A stretch of 14,597 bases of DNA from JALUUH01 sp964636675 (GTDB lineage Bacteria > Pseudomonadota > Gammaproteobacteria > S012-40): the NCBI GenBank assembly GCA_964636675.1, contig CAZWUO010000078.1:1-14597 (forward strand). The letters run 5' to 3'. Of this stretch, positions 1 through 7,158 are shown piece by piece; the stretch's first letter is position 1, and each line of letters begins with the position of its first letter. A program made the position numbers and the translations under genes. The notes under the pieces are model-generated. The model had not been told where the DNA came from. It did not search any database and saw only the letters and a program-made list of their open reading frames with translations.

Positions 1-56
1 GTTCTATACGAAAAGTCCTCTAACCAGCTATTCATGGCATACCAGGCTAAGGGTAC
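1..56 (-). pseudogene. Fragment of MacB/FtsX-type ABC transporter permease, running off the window
   Basis: On the minus strand, in a different frame from proC, the bases from about 56 down to 1 encode VPLAWYAMNSWLEDFSYR and stay open to the window edge. This resembles the motif near the C-terminal transmembrane helices of MacB/FtsX-type permeases (typically P-[LIV]-A-W-[YW]-x-M-N-x-W-L-x-[DN]-F-A-Y-R). The frame continues upstream only into the sense-shifted 3' part of proC, so no permease start or N-terminal part exists here. I infer a permease gene lacking its 5' portion, joined to proC by a deletion or recombination. The identification rests on one short motif and is tentative. Confidence 0.4.
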
Positions 57-691
57 CCTAAGGCAGTTTGCAGCGTTAACAAACGTGCTGCTTCTGGCGA
101 CAAACCCAATGCAACACCGGCCGCTTCCATAGCCTCCATGACCAAAAAATAATAAGCCGGGCCGCTTCCTGATAAAGCAGTAACCGCATTCATTAGATCT
201 TCTTCTTCTATCCAAATTGTCAGGCCAACGGCACGCATAATATTCTCCGCGAGGCCTCTTTGCGCTTCACTAACGGCAATATTAGCAAATAACCCGGTCG
301 CTCCTGTTTGCACCAAAGCAGGGGTATTTGGCATTGCACGAACAATTGGAGTACCACCGCCCAACCAGCGATTTAAATCAACCACTCGAATACCGGCAGC
401 AACGGAAATGAGCAGTGGTGACGTTGTTTGTACAGCTTCAGCAAGCGACTCACAAACTGCTCGCATACTTTGTGGTTTTACCGCAAGCACCACAACATCG
501 GATTTTTTTATAAGTTGCGAGCTGTCGATATGAGTATTAACAGAATAACGAGACGCTAAAAGCGCTAACTTTTTTTCATCTATGTCGCAGACTGAGATTT
601 GAGACGCGCTAAAACCATCACTGATCAAGCCAGCAATCAAACTTGTTGCCATATTGCCAGCGCCCACAAAGGTGATATTAGAGTTTTTCAT
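47..691 (-). CDS. proC: Pyrroline-5-carboxylate reductase, C-terminally truncated
   Basis: ProC reduces pyrroline-5-carboxylate to proline with NAD(P)H in the cytosol. The N-terminal Rossmann motif (FVGAGNMATSLIAGL, residues about 8-22), VVLAVKPQSM, the VRAMPNTPALVQTGATGL segment and the dimer-domain motif TALSGSGPAYYFLVMEAM are all well conserved. The protein stops after LLTLQTALG plus two foreign residues, at 214 aa, whereas the family is usually near 270. The missing tail contains the VTSPGGTT substrate/dimer segment. Neither alternative frame restores ProC sequence downstream, so a simple frameshift does not explain the loss. One of those frames reads like an ABC permease. The ATG at 691 is the canonical start, although no strong ribosome binding site precedes it. 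It lies 117 bases downstream of yggS, its usual partner. The enzyme is probably inactive. Confidence 0.88.
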   Translation of the reverse strand: MKNSNITFVGAGNMATSLIAGLISDGFSASQISVCDIDEKKLALLASRYSVNTHIDSSQLIKKSDVVVLAVKPQSMRAVCESLAEAVQTTSPLLISVAAGIRVVDLNRWLGGGTPIVRAMPNTPALVQTGATGLFANIAVSEAQRGLAENIMRAVGLTIWIEEEDLMNAVTALSGSGPAYYFLVMEAMEAAGVALGLSPEAARLLTLQTALGYP

Positions 692-713
692 AGTTTGCTA
701 CTTATAGTTTGCT
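690..713. repeat. Short tandem repeat over the proC start
   Basis: The 10-mer atagtttgct occurs at 690-699 and again at 704-713, a 14-base period. On the sense strand this places AGCAAACTAT twice immediately before and across the proC ATG. It could be a small replication-slippage duplication. No function is evident. Confidence 0.4.
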
Positions 714-808
714 GCTTCATGTTGAATTCATCTGCAAAGTTTATAACAAATTTTACGCTAAGGCACACCGAAACCCCCTCGCACGACAACAAAGAGGCGC
801 AAAGCATA

Positions 809-1501
809 TCAATCAGGAATACCTCTTGCCCCAAATATATCGGTTCCGATGCGCACCATGCTCGTACCCTCAGCAATTGCCGCTTCAAGATCGCCGGACA
901 TTCCCATCGATAAGGTGTCCAAACCAATATCCATCGTTGACTGAATATGATTCCTGAGTTCGCGTAATACTAAAAAGTTCTTGCGCTGTCGTTCGATGTT
1001 AGCCGTGTACTCGGGGATAGCCATCAAACCCCGTAAGCGCAATCTGGGCATTTTTTTTACCGCTGCAACAATTCGCAGTACTTGATCACTCGCAAGACCC
1101 GCCTTCGCGCTCTCGGCGTTAATGTTTATCTGTAAACAAATATTCAAAACCGACAGTTCTCTGGGTCGTTGATCGTTCAACCTCTGGGCAATTTTCAATC
1201 GATCAATACTATGCACCCAGTGTGCACGTTCAGCAATTTGCTTGGTTTTATTTGATTGAATAGGCCCAATAAAATGCCATTCGATGCCGGCATCGGCTAG
1301 CTCCAATGACTTGACAACAAGTTCTTGCACGTAGTTTTCACCAAAAGCCGCTTGCCCTGCATGTACGGCTTGTCGAATCATTTCTATGGACTTAGTTTTA
1401 CTCACTGCGAGCAGCTTTACTGATCCTTCTACGCGAGCATATTTTTTTTCAAACTGCTTTATTTTTAAGCGAACATTGTGCAAATTATCCGCGACACTCA
1501 T
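809..1501 (-). CDS. yggS: YggS/PLPBP family pyridoxal-phosphate homeostasis protein
   Basis: This cytosolic PLP-binding protein belongs to the alanine-racemase-like TIM-barrel family and helps keep free pyridoxal phosphate and amino/keto acid pools in balance. Visible signatures are LLAVSKTKS with the PLP-accepting lysine at about residue 35, FGENYVQE, EWHFIGPIQSNK, LQININAESAKAG, LRGLMAIP, LSMGMSGDLEAAIAEG and the terminal RIGTDIFGARG. At 230 residues it has the normal length. A GTG four codons upstream (1513) is open, but the AAGGTGA ribosome binding site sits well spaced before the ATG at 1501, so I chose that. The gene follows the unknown gene at 1542-2264 closely and precedes proC, the classical yggS-proC pairing. 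pilT, often next to yggS in this group, is absent. Confidence 0.95.
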   Translation of the reverse strand: MSVADNLHNVRLKIKQFEKKYARVEGSVKLLAVSKTKSIEMIRQAVHAGQAAFGENYVQELVVKSLELADAGIEWHFIGPIQSNKTKQIAERAHWVHSIDRLKIAQRLNDQRPRELSVLNICLQININAESAKAGLASDQVLRIVAAVKKMPRLRLRGLMAIPEYTANIERQRKNFLVLRELRNHIQSTMDIGLDTLSMGMSGDLEAAIAEGTSMVRIGTDIFGARGIPD

Positions 1502-1541
1502 CGATATGATCACCTTCTTAGGTAAACGTTAAACCAAGTTT

Positions 1542-2264
1542 TTAGGATACTAACACTGTTTTAAACAAGCTAACTCGGCTACTATTCGACTGAAACTGAG
1601 ATTCTTCTACAAATTCAGCGCGCCCAATGAGCTCGACGGAAATTTTTTTCTCTGGGTTCTGACAGACATGCCCCACTACCATAGACAATAACAAATCAAT
1701 GCCACCGTCAAAACAACCCGGAAATTGTGGATTTAACAGTCTACTCAATATCCCCCAGTCTTCCATCAAGGGCATTGCCGCAATAACGTGAGCAGGAAGA
1801 AAAGGACTTACAAATCGCGACGGAACAGGCTTAAAATTGAAATGTTTTGCTGCCTCAATAAATACAAAGGTATGTTTACTCAAATCTTTTTTTTTATAAT
1901 ATTCTGCTAAGAAAATAGCCGAACCCATACCCGCTACATCACAAAGAATGAGATTTACCCCATCGCGCCGCTCAGAAAATGCAAGCCCAAAAAAACACGG
2001 CATCGAGAGCTTTAAGCTTGAAACTAACGCAAGTTTTGCTTTGCTGCATTCATCTGGCTCAGGAATAAACAACCGTAATTGTTGAGTCATTTGCTTGAAC
2101 TGCATCACATAAGCGATAATTTCAACATCTTCGTTAGCCAATACCACAAAGCAATAACTCAGAGAAACTAACTCGGGAAATCGTGCCTTAACTTTAAGAT
2201 CAACAACAACAGCTAACGGATATTCTCTGAAATTCAGAATTTCTGCATCATAGCAACTAAGCAT
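1542..2264 (-). CDS. Unrecognised 240-residue protein, possibly a degenerate ferredoxin-reductase fold
   Basis: I do not recognise this protein with confidence. No signal peptide or convincing membrane helix is seen. Its layout is faintly like the FNR/PyrK flavoprotein reductases. A beta-rich N-terminal half (residues about 1-95) ends in LKLSMPCFFGLAF, where such proteins have their L-x-G-P-x-G-x-F turn. Then comes a Rossmann-like strand-turn-helix, VNLILCDVAGMGSAIFLAEYY (about 104-124, shortened when compared), a second strand FVFIEAAKHF, and PGCFDGGIDLLLSM near residue 185-200. The R-x-Y-S/T flavin-binding motif of true family members is absent. It lies 63 bases after pyrC-prime and 28 bases before the yggS GTG on the same strand, so it is probably co-transcribed. 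An in-frame TAA just upstream fixes the ATG at 2264 or later. The reading frame is clearly coding; the function is open. Confidence 0.65.
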   Translation of the reverse strand: MLSCYDAEILNFREYPLAVVVDLKVKARFPELVSLSYCFVVLANEDVEIIAYVMQFKQMTQQLRLFIPEPDECSKAKLALVSSLKLSMPCFFGLAFSERRDGVNLILCDVAGMGSAIFLAEYYKKKDLSKHTFVFIEAAKHFNFKPVPSRFVSPFLPAHVIAAMPLMEDWGILSRLLNPQFPGCFDGGIDLLLSMVVGHVCQNPEKKISVELIGRAEFVEESQFQSNSSRVSLFKTVLVS

Positions 2265-2327
2265 TATTTAACTTGCGGGGTATTCTCTAAGGAAAATCCC
2301 GGGACACACATAGACATAAAAGCTTTC

Positions 2328-3611
2328 TTAACCTTGACAGTCCTGATAAACAATTTGTCCATCAAGAAGAGTGAAACTGACTTTGACGGAAAACTCCCAG
2401 CCAATATAGGGTGTGTTTTTTCCTTCACTCCGTATACTTTCAGCGCTGACACGCCAATCTTTATCCGGACTGAAAATACAAACATCAGCACTTTCACCAA
2501 CCCCTAATGTGCCTGCTCTAATACCTAAAATTTGCGCCGGTTTATACGTCACACACTCGACAGCCTCCGCTAAAGACATGAGCTTATCGTCAACTAACCG
2601 CATCACTAGCGGCAACAAAGTTTCCAAACCTGAAATACCGGGTTCCGCATCACCAAATGTTCCGAGTTTAGCGTCAATTTCATGCGGCTGATGATCCGAA
2701 CAAATAACCGATATGGTTTTTTCTGCTAATCCCGAACGCAAACCATCTCTATCACGTTGTGAACGAAATGGAGGACGCACATTGTAACAGGTATCATATT
2801 CACTGATATCGACATCTGTCATATACAAATGACTCACTGCAACATCTGCGGTTACAGGCAAACCTTCACGTTGCGCGCGGTTAATCATGCGCACGCTCGC
2901 AGCAGTGGACAAACCACAAAAATGTGCTTTCACTCCAGCCAATTCAATCAGCGCCAAATCTCTTGAAACAGCAACTGTCTCTGCCACTTCAGGAACTCCC
3001 GCTAGGCCTAAGCGAATACTGACCGGCCCTTCATGTGCACATCCATCACCCCGCAAGAAAGCATCTTCAGCAAATAAAAACACCGTTAATTCCTGACTCG
3101 CGGCATATTCCATCGCACGCCGCATCAATAAACCATCCGTCACCGGTTTTAGTGCATTACCTATCCCAACACAACCCGCTTTTTTTAACGCGTACATTTC
3201 GCTTATTTCTTTTGCGGCTAAATTTTTTGTCATTGCCCCAATAGCCACAATTTTAGCAAACCCTGCGTTGCTGGCCCGATGCCGAATCAACTCTAATACG
3301 GCCGGAGTATCAATAACGGGAAGCGTATCCGGCGGACAACACAGTGTTGTAATTCCAGATGCCGCAGCAGCCTGGGTCTCACTTGAAATGGTAGCTTTGA
3401 ATTCGAAACCTGGTTCGCGTAAGCGCGCTCGCATGTCAACCAAACCCGGGCAAACAATTTGATTTGTTGCATTAATCATTTTATCCGCTGCAAAACCTTC
3501 CGGCGCACAACCTATCGCAACCACCACCCCATTAGCAATATACAGATCAATGATTTCATCCATCTGGTTAGCGGGGTCAATCAAGCGACCATTTTCTATT
3601 TTAATTCTCAT
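2328..3611 (-). CDS. pyrC': Non-catalytic dihydroorotase-like subunit of aspartate transcarbamoylase
   Basis: The 427-residue protein has the full class I dihydroorotase/amidohydrolase layout: N-terminal beta domain, barrel core, and C-terminal segment with KPAQILGI and GESADVCIF. The metal ligands are gone. The D-x-H-x-H motif reads DMRAR (residues 59-63), the H-x-E-D histidine is F180 (LFAED), and the H-x-x-H-x-S-T second histidine is G233 (AHFCGLST). The late aspartate of SDHQPH (D306) remains. This matches PyrC-prime (PyrX) of Pseudomonas, an inactive homologue that scaffolds the PyrB dodecamer rather than cyclising carbamoyl-aspartate. Its ATG overlaps the pyrB stop in an ATGA arrangement (3608-3611), as expected for subunits made in fixed ratio by translational coupling. 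An active dihydroorotase must be encoded elsewhere. Confidence 0.9.
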   Translation of the reverse strand: MRIKIENGRLIDPANQMDEIIDLYIANGVVVAIGCAPEGFAADKMINATNQIVCPGLVDMRARLREPGFEFKATISSETQAAAASGITTLCCPPDTLPVIDTPAVLELIRHRASNAGFAKIVAIGAMTKNLAAKEISEMYALKKAGCVGIGNALKPVTDGLLMRRAMEYAASQELTVFLFAEDAFLRGDGCAHEGPVSIRLGLAGVPEVAETVAVSRDLALIELAGVKAHFCGLSTAASVRMINRAQREGLPVTADVAVSHLYMTDVDISEYDTCYNVRPPFRSQRDRDGLRSGLAEKTISVICSDHQPHEIDAKLGTFGDAEPGISGLETLLPLVMRLVDDKLMSLAEAVECVTYKPAQILGIRAGTLGVGESADVCIFSPDKDWRVSAESIRSEGKNTPYIGWEFSVKVSFTLLDGQIVYQDCQG

Positions 3612-4588
3612 GCATTAGTTACCGCGGCTAAATGACTACCCATCGTCATCGACATTATAGCCATTCGAACCGCTATGCCATTGGTTACTTGTTCCAAGAT
3701 AACCGATCGTGTTCCATCTGCGACTTTCGAGGCAATTTCTACACCCCGATTAATCGGCCCAGGATGCATGACGATGGCATTGGGTTTGGCACAAGAAAGT
3801 TTTTGCTCGGTTAAACCAAATGTTTGAAAAAACTCTTTTTCAGAGGGTAAAAAACCACCCTGCATGCGCTCTTGTTGCAAACGTAACATAATAACCACAT
3901 CTACATCATTCAAACCCTTACACAAATCATGATAAATATGCACACCTAATTCTTTCATTTCAATCGGAATCAATGTATTTGGACCAATAACTCTGACCTC
4001 ATTAACACCGAGCGTCGTTAAGGCATGAATTTGCGACCGTGCAACCCTTGAATGCCGCAAATCGCCAACAATAGCGACTTTCAGTTTTGAAAATTCTTTA
4101 AAGTGACGGCGTATTGTAAACATATCCAACATTGCTTGAGTCGGATGTTCATGACATCCATCACCTGCATTAATAACACTAATATGCTCCGGAGCATGTT
4201 TAGCGATAAACTGTGCCGCACCACTACTTGCGTGACGCACAATAAACATATCGCTCTGCATTGCCTCTAAATTATTTAATGTATCAAGCAAAGATTCCCC
4301 TTTTGAAGTTGCCGAAATACTGATATTCATATTCAACACATCCGCCGATAAACGTTTGGCTGCAAGCTCAAAAGTAGTACGTGTGCGCGTACTATTTTCG
4401 AAAAATAAATTAACAATCGTTTTACCACGTAAGATAGGAACTTTTTTAATCGCACGCTCACCTACCTGCGCAAAATTCTCTGCGGTGTCAAGGATCTCAA
4501 CAAGAATGGCTCGCGGTAAACCTTCAATCGATAAAAAATGTTTCAATCGTTTATCCGGTGTGAGTTGGATATTATTGCTGTAACTCAT
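3608..4588 (-). CDS. pyrB: Aspartate carbamoyltransferase catalytic subunit
   Basis: PyrB condenses carbamoyl phosphate with aspartate, the committed step of UMP synthesis. The carbamoyl-phosphate motif FENSTRTRTTFELAAKRL (STRTRT at 66-71), the SATSKGES loop (92-99), HPTQAMLD (148-155), GDLRHSRVARS and MHPGPINRGVEI are all present. The protein should therefore be active. At 326 residues, with a short N-terminal extension before the first domain, it resembles the class A Pseudomonas enzyme, which is stabilised by PyrC-prime and not by the enteric PyrI regulatory chain. No pyrI is nearby. It begins 49 bases after pyrR and overlaps pyrC-prime by four bases. The leader contains a tandem 13-base repeat but no clear ribosome binding site at ideal spacing. 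Confidence 0.97.
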   Translation of the reverse strand: MSYSNNIQLTPDKRLKHFLSIEGLPRAILVEILDTAENFAQVGERAIKKVPILRGKTIVNLFFENSTRTRTTFELAAKRLSADVLNMNISISATSKGESLLDTLNNLEAMQSDMFIVRHASSGAAQFIAKHAPEHISVINAGDGCHEHPTQAMLDMFTIRRHFKEFSKLKVAIVGDLRHSRVARSQIHALTTLGVNEVRVIGPNTLIPIEMKELGVHIYHDLCKGLNDVDVVIMLRLQQERMQGGFLPSEKEFFQTFGLTEQKLSCAKPNAIVMHPGPINRGVEIASKVADGTRSVILEQVTNGIAVRMAIMSMTMGSHLAAVTNA

Positions 4589-4594
4589 AAAATT

Positions 4595-4620
4595 CTACTT
4601 GTACTTCCTACTTATACTTT
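4595..4620. repeat. Tandem 13-base repeat between pyrR and pyrB
   Basis: The 12-mers ctacttgtactt (4595-4606) and ctacttatactt (4608-4619) are adjacent copies differing at one base, with a 13-base period. On the sense strand they read AAGTA(T/C)AAGTAG twice, between the pyrR stop and the pyrB start. They may be slippage products or may place alternative weak ribosome binding sites (AGTAGGAAG). No hairpin or terminator is formed by them. Confidence 0.4.
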
Positions 4621-4637
4621 CTATTTTGAGAACTTCA

Positions 4638-5147
4638 TTAATTTCTGGCATCAATAAGACTTAGCTCTAATGGCGATGGTCCAGTAAGCTTTATTTGCTG
4701 TTTTTTTTTGAGTTCGATTTTTTTTCCAATCAAATCAGCCTGTATCGGTAACTCCCTCTCCCCTCGATCGACCAAGACGGCTAGCGTCACACGCGCAGGT
4801 CGGCCATAATCAAAAATTTCATGTAATGCTGCCTTGATAGTTCGCCCTGTATACAATACATCATCAACTAAGATGACATGACGACCATCAATACTAGCCG
4901 GTAATTTAGAGGGTTGTACCTGTGGGTGCATTCCTATGCGGGTAAAATCGTCGCGATAAAAAGAAATATTAAGCTCGGCCAATTCTGTCGTCAACGCTAG
5001 GTTTTTATGCAGGCGCTCCGCTACCCATGCCCCCCCCGTATGAATACCAACCATCAACACATCTTGCAATTGATGTTGTTCAATATATTCATGAATATCA
5101 CGTGTTAGATTTTTAATTATTAATTCAACATCTAAATGCTGGGTCAT
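4638..5147 (-). CDS. pyrR: PyrR bifunctional pyrimidine regulator / uracil phosphoribosyltransferase
   Basis: PyrR is a type I phosphoribosyltransferase homologue that in other bacteria binds pyr mRNA in response to UMP and may also make UMP from uracil and PRPP. The PRPP-binding loop VILVDDVLYTGRT (residues 91-103) is textbook. Around it lie VGIHTGGAWVAERL (33-46) and the RVTLAVLVDRGERELPI segment (after about 118) typical of PyrR rather than Upp. Length (169 aa) is normal. A good AAGGA ribosome binding site lies seven bases before the ATG at 5147. It stands directly ahead of pyrB and pyrC-prime, as in Pseudomonas. I see no obvious PyrR-type attenuator hairpin in the short 49-base gap to pyrB, so any regulatory role through RNA binding is unproven here. 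Confidence 0.96.
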   Translation of the reverse strand: MTQHLDVELIIKNLTRDIHEYIEQHQLQDVLMVGIHTGGAWVAERLHKNLALTTELAELNISFYRDDFTRIGMHPQVQPSKLPASIDGRHVILVDDVLYTGRTIKAALHEIFDYGRPARVTLAVLVDRGERELPIQADLIGKKIELKKKQQIKLTGPSPLELSLIDARN

Positions 5148-5177
5148 TTATTATCCTTAATCAGAGCTTCCTAACCA

Positions 5178-5597
5178 TTAACTGCCATCTGTTAACCAAG
5201 ATTCTACAATTAATTTTGCAGCCAAGCTATCTAATCCAACATTTCCATAAATCTTATTATTTTCTCGCTGAGTCAACTCAGCTTGATAAGAACTCAAGCG
5301 CTCATTCATCCAAAACACCGGTAAATTATACCGCCCATTTAAACGGTTACCAAAACGCTTCGCACCTTTACTGGATTGACTGTCTGCGCCGTCAGCATAC
5401 AAAGGCAGACCTATCACAAAAGCATCAGGACTCCAATCGGCAATAAGCTTGCTTACCTGGTCCCATTTCGGAGCGCCATTCAGCGCACTCAATATCGGCA
5501 AAGGTGTCGCGGTATGCGTAATCAAATTACCAACAGCAACACCTATGCGTTTAATTCCATAGTCAAAACCCAAAACGACCCGTACTGAGTCAGCCAT
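5178..5597 (-). CDS. ruvX: RuvX/YqgF family Holliday-junction resolvase-like nuclease
   Basis: YqgF proteins have an RNase H fold. They are essential in several bacteria, and are linked to pre-16S rRNA 5' end maturation and, for some members, to Holliday junction cleavage. The catalytic acidic residues are in place: the aspartate of LGFDYGIKRIGVAVG (D12), the glutamate of FWMNERLSS (E99) and the aspartate of LDSLAAKLIVESWL (D123). The VIGLPLYADG strand and loop are also clear. I chose the ATG at 5597 (139 aa) because homologues begin a few residues before the LGFDYG strand. A GTG at 5627 would add ten residues (149 aa) without a better ribosome binding site. The gene sits between algH and pyrR, its usual partners, in a tightly spaced co-directional run. 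Confidence 0.94.
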   Translation of the reverse strand: MADSVRVVLGFDYGIKRIGVAVGNLITHTATPLPILSALNGAPKWDQVSKLIADWSPDAFVIGLPLYADGADSQSSKGAKRFGNRLNGRYNLPVFWMNERLSSYQAELTQRENNKIYGNVGLDSLAAKLIVESWLTDGS

Positions 5598-5639
5598 TAT
5601 TTTTGGAGCCGTACATAGAGTATCCACAAAAATAAAACA

Positions 5640-6224
5640 CTAAGAATGCCCTACGTCGCTAGACAATAAAGACAAATCAACGCCAATCAATGCAGCGGCA
5701 GCATCTCGACGTTGTTCACTGGGAGTCTCAAACAGTATTTCATGACTACCTGGGCCACTCAACCATGCGTTCTGGGACAATTCTCGTTCCAGTTGCCCAG
5801 GCCCCCAACCCGCATATCCTAGCACTAACAACATTTTTTCTGGGGCTTCGCCGTTGGCTATCGCTTGCATAATATCCAGCGAAGACGTAATACTTAATGT
5901 GTTATTGCTCGCATCGCCAACCGTGATCGTTGCTTCCCATTTCCCCACGGGTTCGTGGATTAAAAACCCTCTATCAGGATTCATTGGCCCACCCAAATAG
6001 GCGCGTTTGTCAGCAATATGTTGTGCTGGCCATTCGAGTCCAAGCTGCGTAATAACTTCTCCAACGGTAACATCGGATTCACGATTAATCATTAAACCCA
6101 TAGCTCCGTCCGCATTATGTTCACAAATATAGGTAACACTCTGAAAAAAATTTGGATCATTAAGAGCTGGCATGGCGATTAAAAACTTTCCGGTTAAAAC
6201 ATCACACTCTTTCTCTTTGCTCAT
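5640..6224 (-). CDS. algH: UPF0301 family protein YqgE/AlgH
   Basis: This 194-residue protein belongs to UPF0301 (YqgE/AlgH), a small alpha/beta family named for an effect on alginate regulation in Pseudomonas; its biochemical activity is not established. Family hallmarks are LTGKFLIAMPALNDPNFFQSV near the N-terminus, YICEHNADGAMGLMINR, the YLGGPMNPDRGFLIH segment, SLDIMQAIANGEAPEK and LLVLGYAGWGPGQLERE followed by N-x-W-L. The fold appears complete and no membrane segment is seen. The ATG at 6224 has an AAGGAG upstream, but at about 15 bases it is further than usual; an in-frame stop prevents an upstream start. It is next to ruvX, a near-universal pairing in gammaproteobacteria, and 34 bases downstream of tonB. 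Confidence 0.95.
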   Translation of the reverse strand: MSKEKECDVLTGKFLIAMPALNDPNFFQSVTYICEHNADGAMGLMINRESDVTVGEVITQLGLEWPAQHIADKRAYLGGPMNPDRGFLIHEPVGKWEATITVGDASNNTLSITSSLDIMQAIANGEAPEKMLLVLGYAGWGPGQLERELSQNAWLSGPGSHEILFETPSEQRRDAAAALIGVDLSLLSSDVGHS

Positions 6225-6258
6225 ACTTTGATTTTAATACTCCTTAATTCAACGCATG

Positions 6259-7158
6259 TCATCGCGCTGTCATGGCTTTTCCGCCAATAAATTTCCAAGT
6301 TCGAATAATGTGTAAAATATCTGTTTCTTTTTTCATGGCTTGAGAAAATGGCGAAAATGGCGACGATAAATTTACAATGCGCACTGCCGCATCATCCAGT
6401 ATTTGATGACCTGATGTTTTTACCACTTCTATTTCATAAATAGTCCCATCAGCTCTTAACATAACATCTAAAATAAGCTCTCCAGAAAGTTGGTTTTGTT
6501 TCGCTGCAGCTGGAAAATTTAAATTACCGATTCGTTCCACTTTCTGCCGCCACGAATTCATATAACTTGCATACACATATTCTTTAGTGCGTGCGGTAAT
6601 TATTTTATTCCGCGGTAATTTAGCATAAGCCTGAACAGTTTGACCGATCTCTGATTCTAAACTCGCGATATCCATGCTGCGGCTAATGAGCTCGACAGCA
6701 CTCAATTGCTCTGACTTAGTTTTTTGCACCGGCAGTAATTCCGCTGTTACTTTTTTTTGCGCTCGCGAAGTTGTTAATATTTCAGTACGTGACTCTAGTT
6801 GCTTGGGTACGGGTTGTAGCATAGGTGGATTTAACGAAGTCACCACTGGCTGCTCTAGCGGTAATAGCGATTCAAAAATAGTTTCGGGCCGGCGTTTCTC
6901 TTGGCTATCACCACCGCCTTCCTGATTAACTTGTGCCAGATAATCTGCTTCATCAATTTTATTAAGACTCCTATTATTCACCAATGTTATTTCGAGGCTT
7001 GACAGCATTCCCACTTTATTGCTTGCATCATCAGCAACAAAGCTGACGCCCAATATAATGAGCAAATGCATCCCCGTGGCAATAATAAGCATCAAGCCTA
7101 AGCGGTCAACATCCGGTTCACCGTAAGCTTGATTATATATTAGGGTCTGTGCTTGCAT
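6259..7158 (-). CDS. tonB: TonB family energy transducer
   Basis: TonB-type proteins couple the inner-membrane proton gradient to outer-membrane events. From the start chosen (ATG at 7158, 299 aa) there is a short cytosolic end, one membrane anchor (about residues 20-41), a long variable periplasmic linker (about 45-195), and a C-terminal TonB domain of about 100 residues: LNFPAAAKQNQLSGELILDVMLRADGTI, then VVKTSGHQILDDAAVRIV and a final IIRTWKF. The reading frame is open to an ATG at 7233 within the preceding gene, but that would overlap it by 100 bases. The chosen start overlaps it by 26. The linker lacks the long Pro-Glu/Pro-Lys tract of classical TonB. No exbB or exbD is in the window. 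Pseudomonas has a TonB homologue (TonB3, linked to pilus function) in this same position beside gshB and algH. Confidence 0.9.
   Translation of the reverse strand: MQAQTLIYNQAYGEPDVDRLGLMLIIATGMHLLIILGVSFVADDASNKVGMLSSLEITLVNNRSLNKIDEADYLAQVNQEGGGDSQEKRRPETIFESLLPLEQPVVTSLNPPMLQPVPKQLESRTEILTTSRAQKKVTAELLPVQKTKSEQLSAVELISRSMDIASLESEIGQTVQAYAKLPRNKIITARTKEYVYASYMNSWRQKVERIGNLNFPAAAKQNQLSGELILDVMLRADGTIYEIEVVKTSGHQILDDAAVRIVNLSSPFSPFSQAMKKETDILHIIRTWKFIGGKAMTAR

Noticed and set aside
599..913. Plus-strand frames antisense to proC, yggS, pyrC-prime and other genes
   Set aside because: They lie opposite well-conserved genes and have no recognisable protein features.
688..927. Minus-strand frame of 79 residues between yggS and proC
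   Set aside because: Half of it lies in the 3' part of yggS in another frame, and it resembles nothing known.
2264..2500. Minus-strand frame of 78 residues ending at the unknown gene start
   Set aside because: It mostly overlaps the 3' end of pyrC-prime in another frame; composition is that of a shadow frame.
7139..7150. attagggtctgt, identical to 10393-10404
   Set aside because: A 12-base match within 14.6 kb is expected by chance among all pairs; it lies in the coding overlap of Gx and tonB and does not extend into the inverted-repeat arm.
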